Shown here piece by piece: positions 22,807 through 29,966 of a DNA stretch of 36,584 nucleotides (positions are counted from its first letter, which is position 1; each line of letters begins with the position of its first letter). The translations under genes and the position numbers were made by a program. The stretch comes from Nonomuraea ceibae (GTDB taxonomy: Bacteria; Actinomycetota; Actinomycetes; Streptosporangiales; Streptosporangiaceae): positions 1 to 36,584 of the forward strand of contig NZ_JAHKRO010000090.1 in the NCBI RefSeq assembly GCF_019396325.1, given 5' to 3'. The notes under the pieces were generated by a model that saw only the letters and a program-made list of their open reading frames with translations, was not told the DNA's origin and ran no database searches.

Positions 22807-23777
22807 CCCTCCTCGAACTGGACGACGTCTCGGTGACGTACCGGATCGCCTCCGGCGAGGTCCCCGCCGTGCGCGGGGTGTCGCTGTCGCTCGACAGCGG
22901 CGCCGCGCTCGGGGTCGCCGGCGAGTCGGGGTCCGGCAAGTCGACGCTGGCCATGGCGCTGCTGCGGCTGCTGCCGCGGGACGCGCGCGTCGGCGGCCGG
23001 ATCCTGCTCGGCGGCGAGGACGTGCTGACCATGAAGTGGGGCCGGCTGCGCGCGGTGCGCTGGGCGGAGGCCTCGATCGTGTTCCAGGGCGCGCAGCACG
23101 GGCTCAACCCGGTGCGCCGGATCGGCGAGCAGATCGCCGAGCCGATGCTGGTGCACGGCCTGGCCAAGCCCGACCAGGCGGACAAGCGGGTGGCCGAGCT
23201 GCTCGGCCAGGTGGGCATGCCCGCCTGGCGGGCGCAGAGCTACCCGCACGAGCTGTCCGGCGGGCAGCGCCAGCGCGTGATGATCGCGATGGCACTCGCC
23301 TGCTCGCCCAAGCTGATCATCGCCGACGAGCCGACGACCGCGCTCGACGTGATGGTCCAGGCCCAGGTGCTGACGCTGATCAAGGACCTGGTCGCCGAGC
23401 ACGACATCTCCCTCATCATGATCTCGCACGACCTGTCGGTCCTCGCCGACGTGTGCGGGCAGCTCGCGGTCATGTACGCGGGCCGCGTCGTCGAGCACGG
23501 CCCGTCGCGCGAGGTGTTCCACGACGCCAAGCACCCCTACAGCAGGGCGCTGGCGGCGGCGTTCCCCACGGTCGGCGACCCGGTCTCCCGGCTGGCGCCC
23601 AAGGGGCTCGGCGGCGACCCGCCCGACCCCATGCATCTGCCGTCCGGCTGCGCCTTCCACCCGCGCTGCCCGATCGCGCTGGAGGAGTGCTCGTCGCTCG
23701 ACGTCGAGCTGTGGCCCGCCGGTGACCGCCGCAGCGCCGCCTGCGTGCACGTACGGGCGAAGGAGGAGGCATCATGA
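22803..23777 (+). CDS. Peptide-type ABC transporter ATPase (DppD/OppD-like)
   Basis: 324 aa from ATG 22803, ATGA overlap with the permease. Walker A GESGSGKSTLA, Q-loop IVFQGAQHGLNPV, signature ELSGGQRQRVMIAMAL, Walker B LIIADEPTTALD, H-loop ISHDLSVL. The C-terminal oligopeptide/dipeptide domain has the cysteine-containing GCAFHPRCPIALEEC motif, which in some family members binds an Fe-S cluster. It powers solute import together with the next gene's product. Confidence 0.95.
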   Translation: MTLLELDDVSVTYRIASGEVPAVRGVSLSLDSGAALGVAGESGSGKSTLAMALLRLLPRDARVGGRILLGGEDVLTMKWGRLRAVRWAEASIVFQGAQHGLNPVRRIGEQIAEPMLVHGLAKPDQADKRVAELLGQVGMPAWRAQSYPHELSGGQRQRVMIAMALACSPKLIIADEPTTALDVMVQAQVLTLIKDLVAEHDISLIMISHDLSVLADVCGQLAVMYAGRVVEHGPSREVFHDAKHPYSRALAAAFPTVGDPVSRLAPKGLGGDPPDPMHLPSGCAFHPRCPIALEECSSLDVELWPAGDRRSAACVHVRAKEEAS

Positions 23778-24778
23778 CCGAGACCGAAGCGCCGGCGGAG
23801 ACCGTGAGCACGGCCCGCCGCACCCTGCTCGAAGCCCGTGACCTGCGCGTGGAGTTCGCCTCGCGCGGGCGGCGGGCCCGCGCGGTCGACGGCGTGAACC
23901 TCGCGGTCGGCGAGGGCGAGATCGTGGCGCTGGTCGGGGAGTCCGGCTGCGGCAAGACGACGCTCGCCCGCACCCTGCTCGGCTTGGAGAAGCCCACGGC
24001 GGGCACCGTCCACTTCGACGGCCGGCCGCTGAAGTACGGCTCGAAGGCGCTGAAGGAATACCGCAGGCAGGTGCAGCTCGTCCTCCAGGACCCGACGGGC
24101 TCGCTCAACCCGCGGCACACCGTCTACGAGGCGGTGGCCGAGGGGCCGCGCATCCACGGCCTGCCCGACGAGGCCGACATCGTGAACTCGGCGCTGTCGC
24201 GGGCCGGGCTGCGCCCGCCGGAGCGGTTCCTGCTGCGCTACCCGCACGAGCTGTCCGGCGGGCAGCGGCAGCGCGTGGTGATCGCCGGTGCGCTGGCGCT
24301 GAACCCGAAGGTGCTGATCGCCGACGAGCCGGTGGCCTCGCTGGACGCCTCGGTGCGCGGCGAGATCCTGGCGCTGATGCTCAAGCTCCGCGACGAGCTG
24401 GGATTGTCGGCGCTGGTCGTCACCCACGACCTGGGCCTGGCGTGGAACATCGCCGACCGGGTGGCGGTGATGTACCTGGGCCGGATCGTCGAGTCGGGGC
24501 CGGTCGAGCAGGTGCTGACGGCGCCGCGCCACCCCTACACGCAGGCGCTGCTGTCGGTGCTGCCCGAGTCGCCCGAACGGGTGGTGCTGACGGGCGAGCC
24601 GCCGGACCCGACCCGCATCCCGGGCGGCTGCCGCTTCCACGCCCGCTGCCAGGTGCTCGCCTCCGGCAAGGCGGCCGAGGCCGGCGTGGACGCCCGGTGC
24701 AGGGGTGAACTGCTCGACATCCTGCCTGCTTCGGCCACCGCGCAGGCGGCCTGCTACTACGCGGACGCCACGGGCTGA
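23774..24778 (+). CDS. Peptide-type ABC transporter ATPase (DppF/OppF-like)
   Basis: 334 aa, ATGA overlap with the previous gene. Walker A GESGCGKTTLA, Q-loop LVLQDPTGSLNPR, signature ELSGGQRQRVVIAGAL, Walker B VLIADEPVASLD, H-loop VTHDLGLAW. C-terminal extension with GGCRFHARCQ; the cysteine spacing is looser than usual, and the second half of the motif (GKAAEAGVDARCRG) is divergent. Last gene of the operon; its final 22 nt overlap the convergent NmrA-like gene. The operon encodes a complete importer: binding protein, two permeases and two ATPases. Confidence 0.95.
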   Translation: MTETEAPAETVSTARRTLLEARDLRVEFASRGRRARAVDGVNLAVGEGEIVALVGESGCGKTTLARTLLGLEKPTAGTVHFDGRPLKYGSKALKEYRRQVQLVLQDPTGSLNPRHTVYEAVAEGPRIHGLPDEADIVNSALSRAGLRPPERFLLRYPHELSGGQRQRVVIAGALALNPKVLIADEPVASLDASVRGEILALMLKLRDELGLSALVVTHDLGLAWNIADRVAVMYLGRIVESGPVEQVLTAPRHPYTQALLSVLPESPERVVLTGEPPDPTRIPGGCRFHARCQVLASGKAAEAGVDARCRGELLDILPASATAQAACYYADATG

Positions 24779-25593
24779 AAGGCCGCCGCGTTCTCGGCGG
24801 CCCACTCGGCGAAGCTCCGGGCGGGCCTGCCGGTGACCTGCTCGACGGTCGGGACCACGGTCTTGCCGACGTCCGGGGTGTTGCCGAGGGCGTCGATGAG
24901 GAACGCGATCGTCTCCTCGCCCATGCCGAACGAGCGCCACTGGGCGCGGGCCTCGTCCTCGGTCAGCTCGACGAAGCGGATCTCGGCGCCGAGGGCCTCG
25001 CCCAGCAGCCGGACCTTCTCGGCGGTGGTGACGGCGGCGGGGCCGGTCAGCGTCAGGCTCTCGCCGCCGTGCCCGCCCTCGGCCAGCACGGTCGCGGCCA
25101 CGGCGGCGATGTCGCGCTCGTGCACCATCGCGCTGAGCCGGTCGCCGAACGGCTCGCGCACGACGCCCTCGCTCCTGACGGAGTGCGTCCACCACTTGAG
25201 CGTGTTGGACATGAACTCGACCGGGTGCAGCAGCGTCCACTCCATGCCGGTGGCGGCCAGGGCCTGCTCCAGCGCGCCGTCGGCGCGCCCACCGAGCACG
25301 GTCACCCGCTTCACCCCGGCCTCGGCCGCCAGCGCGGCGATGCGGTCGCCGTGCTGGAGGGGCGCGTAGTCGTCGCCGGCGAAGTTGATCAGGTGCGCTG
25401 CCTCGACGCCGTCGAACGCGGCGGCCAGCGTCTCGGGCCTGGCCAGGTCGCCCTCGACGACCTCGACGCCCTCGGGCAGGCCGGCCTTGGCGGCGTCCCT
25501 GGTCAGGGCCCGGACGCTGTGGCCGGCGCGCAGGAGCTCCTCCACGACGAGGCGGCCGACGGTCCCGGTGGCTCCGGTGACGAGGAAAGTCAT
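24757..25593 (-). CDS. NmrA-like NAD(P)H-binding oxidoreductase (second copy)
   Basis: 278 aa from ATG 25593, with AGAAGGAG upstream. The Rossmann motif TFLVTGATGTVGRLVVEELL is followed by HSVRALTRDAAKAGLPEGV and VVEGDLARPETLAAAFDGV. Characteristic of the NmrA/SDR_a5 group, which includes NAD(P)H:quinone oxidoreductase-like and redox-sensing proteins. The gene at 11546 has the same architecture and similar ending (GRPARSFAEWAAENA here), but the proteins clearly differ, so they are old paralogues and not a recent duplication. A strong inverted repeat upstream (25621-25659) suggests TetR-type repression. Confidence 0.87.
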   Translation of the reverse strand: MTFLVTGATGTVGRLVVEELLRAGHSVRALTRDAAKAGLPEGVEVVEGDLARPETLAAAFDGVEAAHLINFAGDDYAPLQHGDRIAALAAEAGVKRVTVLGGRADGALEQALAATGMEWTLLHPVEFMSNTLKWWTHSVRSEGVVREPFGDRLSAMVHERDIAAVAATVLAEGGHGGESLTLTGPAAVTTAEKVRLLGEALGAEIRFVELTEDEARAQWRSFGMGEETIAFLIDALGNTPDVGKTVVPTVEQVTGRPARSFAEWAAENAAAFQPVASA

Positions 25594-25620
25594 GGCATGC
25601 TCCTTCTAGCGATGCGGAAC

Positions 25621-25659
25621 GGAACGTTCTGATCTCAGAATAGCAGAACAGAACGTTTC
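25621..25659. promoter_or_regulatory. Long inverted repeat, probable TetR-type operator of the NmrA-like gene
   Basis: GGAACGTTCTG (25621-25631) and CAGAACGTTTC (25649-25659) are reverse complements at 10 of 11 positions, with a 17-bp spacer rich in further AGAA/AGAAC repeats. A minus-strand -10-like TATTCT falls within the spacer. TetR-family regulators often bind AACGTTC-type palindromes over the promoter; no such regulator gene is adjacent, so the controller is encoded elsewhere. Confidence 0.6.
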
Positions 25660-25665
25660 ATTCCA

Positions 25666-26295
25666 CTAGAAGGCGCTGATCGCCGCAGGAGCCCTCTCGG
25701 CCCTGCTCAGCGTGCGGATCACCGCGGTCGCGCCGTGCCGGTGCACGGCCAGCCGCGCCAGCATCTCGACGACCGGCTCCACGACCTGCGGCGGCAGCTC
25801 GGGAGTCGGCACCCCGACGCTGGCGGCCAGGTCGTCGGCGTGCACCACGAGCTCGATCAGCCGGGTCAGCAGGAAGTCGTCCAGCAGCAGCGACCAGTTC
25901 GGCAGGTCGATCACCCGGTCGGCGGGCTCCGCCGCGAGCGCGGCCCGCTGCCGGTCGAGCAGGTCCTCCGTGGACGCCGCCAGGGCCTCGGCCCCACGGG
26001 CGGCGGCCTGCTCGCCGCCGCGCCTGATGTTCACGTTGCTCTCGTGGTCGAGGCCCTCCTGCACCCACGGGGAGCGCGTGTAGTGCTCCAGCAGCCGGAT
26101 CGGCTCCCCGGCACCCTCGCTCGCCAGCGCGCCGTCGACGCGCACGAGCTGCTGCGCCAGGTGCCCGGCCAGCCCGCCGACGCTGAACTCGGTCAGCGCG
26201 CTCGGCTTGTCCCAGGCCGCCGCGACGGCGGGGTCCCGCAGCAGCGCCGCCGCCGAAGCGGCCGCCGTCACGTACGCGTTCCTGATCTCCCCCAT
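25666..26295 (-). CDS. MDMPI/DinB-fold (maleylpyruvate isomerase-like) metalloprotein
   Basis: 209 aa. The four-helix N-terminal domain shows the MDMPI_N pattern: SVGGLAGHLAQQLVRVDGAL supplies one metal histidine, and LIELVVHADDLAASVGVPTP the H-A-x-D-L motif near residue 150. These are the usual metal-binding positions of mycothiol-dependent enzymes and their many unassigned relatives in actinomycetes. The middle region is Glu/Ala-rich helix. The C-terminal cover (SCP2-like) domain is absent. The substrate is unknown; a thiol-dependent S-transferase or isomerase is the family expectation. ATG 26295 has only a distant AGGGG. Confidence 0.75.
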   Translation of the reverse strand: MGEIRNAYVTAAASAAALLRDPAVAAAWDKPSALTEFSVGGLAGHLAQQLVRVDGALASEGAGEPIRLLEHYTRSPWVQEGLDHESNVNIRRGGEQAAARGAEALAASTEDLLDRQRAALAAEPADRVIDLPNWSLLLDDFLLTRLIELVVHADDLAASVGVPTPELPPQVVEPVVEMLARLAVHRHGATAVIRTLSRAERAPAAISAF

Positions 26296-26311
26296 GGGTG
26301 GCGATATCCCC

Positions 26312-26333
26312 TCATTGCGGTGTCATTGCGGTG
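26312..26333. repeat. 11-bp tandem duplication at the end of the nucleotidyltransferase gene
   Basis: TCATTGCGGTG occurs twice head to tail. On the minus strand it spans the last codons and stop of the nucleotidyltransferase gene, so the duplication sets where the frame ends. 11 bp is not a multiple of three, so its gain changed the C-terminal residues. Probably a replication-slippage event. Confidence 0.7.
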
Positions 26334-27076
26334 TTTTCGCCCAGGTTATCCCTGGCGGTCCGCGTGATCGCGTCCCGGATGAACCGCCGGGCCAGCTTCG
26401 CCCTGCGGAACCGGCTCAGCACCGGCGGCGGCGTCCCGTACCGCCTGGCGCGGATGTCGGCCACCACCACGTCCGGCGCGCCCAGCTCGGCCAGCACGTC
26501 GAGCGCCTCCCGCTTGGTGATCAGCCGCCCGTCCCGCAAAGTCACCGTCGCCCGCGCCACCGTCACCATGCCGAGGTCCACCCACACCTCGCGCAGCCAG
26601 CGCCGCCGCCCGCCGAGCTTGACCAGCCAGAAGTCACGCAGATCCGCCCGGACGAAGTCGGCCAGCTCGCCGTCGGACACCGGCGGGATCAGCGCGTCCG
26701 GCGGCTCCCCGTACAGCTCCAGCGCGCCCGTGAGCAGCTCGCGGCGGGTGACGGCGGTGACCGGCCGCTCGAACAGCTCCGCCATCGCCCACGTCACGTG
26801 CCGCTCGCCCGGATCGGCCAGCCGCGCCACCGGCAGGTAGGAGCAGTGCAACTGCCCGGCCAGCGGCAGGTCGAGCCCCTGGTGAAGCGCCTCCAGCCGG
26901 CCGCGCTCGGCGTCGGTGAGCGGCCTCTCCACCACGGCGACCAGGTCCAGATCGCTCCGGCCCGGCTGGTAGTCGCCCCTGGCCAGCGACCCGTGCGCCC
27001 ACAGCGCCACGAGCGGCACGACCGGCCCGACCTCCGCGAGGAAGCGCGTCAGCAGAAGCTCTGTGGAAGTGTGCAT
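26312..27076 (-). CDS. Nucleotidyltransferase, aminoglycoside adenylyltransferase-like
   Basis: 254 aa from ATG 27076. The nucleotidyltransferase core near residues 26-48 reads WAHGSLARGDYQPGRSDLDL, giving the G-S-x(10)-D-x-D triad that holds the divalent ions. The helical C-terminal domain (ELADFVRADLRDFWLVKLGG, REALDVLAELGAPDVVVADI) resembles the DUF4111 domain of ANT(3'')-type enzymes. It could adenylylate an antibiotic or a protein; resistance activity cannot be claimed from sequence alone. Divergent from the SDR gene starting 93 nt away. Confidence 0.82.
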   Translation of the reverse strand: MHTSTELLLTRFLAEVGPVVPLVALWAHGSLARGDYQPGRSDLDLVAVVERPLTDAERGRLEALHQGLDLPLAGQLHCSYLPVARLADPGERHVTWAMAELFERPVTAVTRRELLTGALELYGEPPDALIPPVSDGELADFVRADLRDFWLVKLGGRRRWLREVWVDLGMVTVARATVTLRDGRLITKREALDVLAELGAPDVVVADIRARRYGTPPPVLSRFRRAKLARRFIRDAITRTARDNLGENTAMTPQ

Positions 27077-27169
27077 GCTGCCACTGTGAACGATCAGCCG
27101 CCGCCCATCCATACGGCGGCCGGTAAAACCGGTTGCCGGGTGCCGGGGGCGCCCGAAACGATCGGGTTC

Positions 27170-27925
27170 ATGACCGCTGAACGCCCGCTCGCCCTGGTGA
27201 CCGGGGTGGGGCGCACCACCGGCATCGGCGCCGGCATCGCCCTGCGCCTGGCCGACGCCGGCTGGGACCTCGCCTTCACCTACTGGCACCCGTACGACGA
27301 ACGCATGGCCTGGGGCGTCGAGCCGGGCGCGACCGAGGAGATCGACCGGGAGCTGACCGGACGCGGCGCGGCCACCGTGGCGGTCGAGGCCGATCTCGCC
27401 GACCCCGAGGCCGCCGCCCGGATCTTCGACGCCGCCGAACGCCTGGGCCCGGTCACCGCGCTGGTGATGTGCCACTGCGAGTCGGTCGACTCCGGCCTGC
27501 TCGACACCACCGTCGAGAGCTTCGACCGGCACTTCGCCGTCAACGCCCGCGCCACCTGGCTGCTCGTCCGCGAGTACGGCCGCCGCTTCCGCGGCGCGCA
27601 CGGCACCGGCCGCATCATCAGCCTGACCAGCGACCACACCGTGCACAACCTGCCCTACGGCGCCAGCAAGGGAGCCCTCGACCGGATCACGCTGGCGGCC
27701 ACCCACGAGTTCGCCCACCTCGGGATCACCGCCAACGTCGTCAACCCCGGCCCGGTCGACACCGGCTGGATGTCGGACGAGGTGCGTGACGCCTGCCTGG
27801 ACGCCACGCCGCTCGGCCGCCTGGGCACCCCGCAGGACACCGCCCACCTGGTGGAGTTCCTCTGCTCGCCGCAGGGCGGCTGGATCAACGGCCAGCTCCT
27901 GAAGAGCAACGGCGGCATGGCCTGA
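27170..27925 (+). CDS. Classical short-chain dehydrogenase/reductase
   Basis: 251 aa from ATG 27170. TGVGRTTGIGAGIALRLADAG is the TGxxxGIG cofactor motif with a two-residue insertion. VEADLADPEAAARIFDAAE gives the D-L adenine site. RIISLTSDHTV supplies the catalytic Ser, and YGASKGALD the Tyr-x-x-x-Lys pair. PGPVDTGWM is the conserved PG motif. The layout is like FabG-type 3-ketoacyl reductases, but the substrate is unknown. No clear Shine-Dalgarno, so it may be leaderless. Its stop lies in a strong hairpin shared with the convergent MFS gene. Confidence 0.92.
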   Translation: MTAERPLALVTGVGRTTGIGAGIALRLADAGWDLAFTYWHPYDERMAWGVEPGATEEIDRELTGRGAATVAVEADLADPEAAARIFDAAERLGPVTALVMCHCESVDSGLLDTTVESFDRHFAVNARATWLLVREYGRRFRGAHGTGRIISLTSDHTVHNLPYGASKGALDRITLAATHEFAHLGITANVVNPGPVDTGWMSDEVRDACLDATPLGRLGTPQDTAHLVEFLCSPQGGWINGQLLKSNGGMA

Positions 27926-27946
27926 CCGGCACGCCGGGTTCAGGCC
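27919..27946. terminator. Bidirectional hairpin terminator holding both stop codons
   Basis: GGCCTGA (27919-27925) pairs perfectly with TCAGGCC (27940-27946), and inside it CCGGC pairs with GCCGG with a 2-nt mismatch on one side. The left arm contains the SDR stop, and the right arm contains the MFS stop on the opposite strand. No T-tract follows, as is usual for actinomycete terminators. Confidence 0.6.
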
Positions 27947-29361
27947 GGCGCCGTGGCGGGCCGGACGCCGGCGCGGCGCCGGAGCCCGAAGGCCGCGATC
28001 ACCACGCCCGCGACCGCCGCCCCCACCGGGACGAGCAGGGCGAGCCGGAGCGAGTCCAGCGCCGCCTCCGGCGTGGCCGCGCCGCCGAGCGCCGCCACGC
28101 TCACGGCGGTCACCGCCGACAGTCCGAGCGCGGTGCCGAACTGGAAGGCCGTGTAGAGCAGCCCGCTCGCCAGGCCGTGCTCGTGCTCGGCGACGCCGTC
28201 GGTGGCCGCCATGGTCAGCGGCCCGTACGCCAGCGAGAACGCCAGCCCGAGCAGCAGCATGGTCGGCAGCATCGCCGCGTACGTCCAGTCCATGCCGATC
28301 GGCAGGAACAGCGCGTAGCCGAGCGCGGTCACCACCAGCCCGCCGAACAGCACGCGGGCGTTGCCGAAGCGGTTGACCAGCCTCGGGGTGAGCGTCGGGG
28401 CCAGGACGGTGTCCATGCCGATCACCAGCATGGCCAGCCCCGTCTGCAGGCTGCTCCAGCCGCGCACCTCCTGGAGGTAGAGGGTGGCGACGAACTGGAA
28501 CCCGGCGAACGACGCCAGGAACAGCAGCGCGCCCAGGTTGGCCCGCACCAGCGGCCCGGAGCGCAGGATGCCCAGCCGCACCAGGGGGTCGGCGGCTCGC
28601 CGCTCGATCAGCACGAAGGCCACCAGCAGCAGGAACCCGGCGCCGAACACGCCGAGTGTGCCCGCCAGGCCGTCACCCGGGTGCTCCAGCCGGACCACGC
28701 CGTAGACCAGCAGCAGCATGGCACCGGTGATGCTGAACGCGCCGGCCAGGTCGAAGCCGCCCGCGGGCCGCCCGGGCGCCGGCGTCTCCTTGATCAGGAT
28801 CATGGCGGCGGCCAGGATCACCGCCGCCATGATCACCGGTGCGAAGAACACCCAGCGCCACCCGATCGAGGTCAGCAGCCCGCCGGCGACCAGGCCGAGC
28901 GAGAAGCCGCCCGCCGCCGTCCCGGCGTACACGCCGAGCGCCTTGGTGCGCTGCGGGCCCTCCGGGAAGGTGCCGGTGATCAGCGACAGCCCGGCCGGGG
29001 CCATGAACGCGGCGGCGACCCCGGTCACGAACCGGGCGACGAGCAGCATCCACCCCTCGGTCGCGAATCCGCCCAGGCCGGAGAAGGCCAGGAAGACGGC
29101 CAGCCAGAACAGGAACATCCGGCGCCGGCCCAGCAGGTCGGCCGCCCGGCCGCCCAGCAGCATGAATCCGCCGTAGCCGAGCACGTACGCGCTGACGACA
29201 CCGCTGAGCGTGCCGGTGGACAGGCCCAGGTCGGCCCGGATCGACGGCAGGGCCACGTTCAGCATGGCCACGTCGATCCCTTCCAGGAAGACGGCTCCCG
29301 CCAGGACGAGGAGCACGCCCCAGGCGCGTGCGTCCATGCGGGTGTGCACAGGTGTGGACAC
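27940..29361 (-). CDS. MFS transporter, DHA2-like exporter
   Basis: 473 aa from GTG 29361, with GAGAGGA about 8 nt upstream. About 14 hydrophobic segments. Motif D1/A region: LEGIDVAMLNVALPSIRADL and GGRAADLLGRRRMFLFWL. Segment 5 antiporter-like GTAAGGFSLGLVAGGLLTSI. These are typical of the multidrug/EmrB-QacA group. Export of a toxic organic compound by proton antiport is expected. It is divergent from an HxlR regulator across 100 bp carrying nested inverted repeats, so induction by the exported compound through HxlR is likely. The stop is in the shared hairpin at 27919-27946. Confidence 0.92.
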   Translation of the reverse strand: MSTPVHTRMDARAWGVLLVLAGAVFLEGIDVAMLNVALPSIRADLGLSTGTLSGVVSAYVLGYGGFMLLGGRAADLLGRRRMFLFWLAVFLAFSGLGGFATEGWMLLVARFVTGVAAAFMAPAGLSLITGTFPEGPQRTKALGVYAGTAAGGFSLGLVAGGLLTSIGWRWVFFAPVIMAAVILAAAMILIKETPAPGRPAGGFDLAGAFSITGAMLLLVYGVVRLEHPGDGLAGTLGVFGAGFLLLVAFVLIERRAADPLVRLGILRSGPLVRANLGALLFLASFAGFQFVATLYLQEVRGWSSLQTGLAMLVIGMDTVLAPTLTPRLVNRFGNARVLFGGLVVTALGYALFLPIGMDWTYAAMLPTMLLLGLAFSLAYGPLTMAATDGVAEHEHGLASGLLYTAFQFGTALGLSAVTAVSVAALGGAATPEAALDSLRLALLVPVGAAVAGVVIAAFGLRRRAGVRPATAPA

Positions 29362-29384
29362 GGTTCCATTCCTCTCGACAGCAC

Positions 29385-29432
29385 GGAACCGGTCACGGTT
29401 ACTCAACAGCATGCCGGTTCCCTCTTGTAACC
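29385..29432. promoter_or_regulatory. Two interleaved inverted repeats between MFS and HxlR genes
   Basis: GGAACCGG (29385-29392) pairs with CCGGTTCC (29414-29421); GGTTAC (29397-29402) pairs with GTAACC (29427-29432). GTTAC/GTAAC-type half sites are typical of HxlR-family operators. The two sets overlap each other, so both promoters could be controlled by the HxlR dimer. One of the two pairs could be chance in such GC-rich DNA. Confidence 0.55.
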
Positions 29433-29461
29433 AGCAGCATCGTCGAGCACCATGAGGTGTC

Positions 29462-29956
29462 ATGGAAGACGGCACTTCACAGTCCCTCGGTTACTGCGGG
29501 GACACCGGCGGCGACTACGACGTCCTGCAGTGGGACACCCGCGAGGACTGCGAGGTCAGGCAGATCCTCGACCGCGTGGCCGACAAGTGGTCACTGCTGG
29601 TCATCGCGCTGCTCGACCGGCGCAGCCTGCGCTTCAGCGAGTTGCGCCGGATGATCGACGGGGTCAGCCAGCGCATGCTCACGCGCACGCTGCGCCACCT
29701 GGAGCGCGACGGGCTGGTCAGCAGGACCGTGCACCCGACCGTGCCGCCGCGCGTCGACTACGAGCTGACCTCGCTGGGCGCGACCCTGCACTCCACCATC
29801 CGCGAGCTGGTCACCTGGACCGAGTCGCACCAGAACGAGATCGCCGCAGCCCGCGCCGCCTACGACGCCCGCGTCCTGGCCGAGCAGGAGGCGGCCGAGG
29901 CCGACGCCGGCAGGCGGGCCGAGATCGCCCGCAGCGTGCTGACGGGCTCCCGCTGA
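29462..29956 (+). CDS. HxlR-family transcriptional regulator
   Basis: 164 aa. The core WDTREDCEVRQILDRVADKW, then SLLVIALLDRRSLRFSELRR, MIDGVSQRMLTRTLRHLERD, GLVSRTVHPTVPPRVDYELT is the HxlR winged helix, including the conserved cysteine before the first helix (Cys29-Glu-Val), which senses redox or electrophiles in some members. The N-terminal extension of about 25 residues (SLGYCGDTGGDYDVLQWD) is longer than usual. The C-terminal tail is a charged helix rich in Ala/Glu. Divergent from the MFS exporter, which it probably represses. Confidence 0.93.
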   Translation: MEDGTSQSLGYCGDTGGDYDVLQWDTREDCEVRQILDRVADKWSLLVIALLDRRSLRFSELRRMIDGVSQRMLTRTLRHLERDGLVSRTVHPTVPPRVDYELTSLGATLHSTIRELVTWTESHQNEIAAARAAYDARVLAEQEAAEADAGRRAEIARSVLTGSR

Positions 29957-29966
29957 GCCCGAGGAG

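Noticed and set aside
11546..25593. The two NmrA-like genes as a recent duplication or ends of a composite element
   Set aside because: Sequences are similar only in family motifs, the flanks are unrelated, and there are no terminal repeats or transposases.
25602..25673. CCTTCTAG and CTAGAAGG 8-bp inverted repeat flanking the NmrA-like gene's upstream region
   Set aside because: The left copy is the Shine-Dalgarno of the minus-strand gene and the right copy overlaps the stop of the next gene; likely coincidence.
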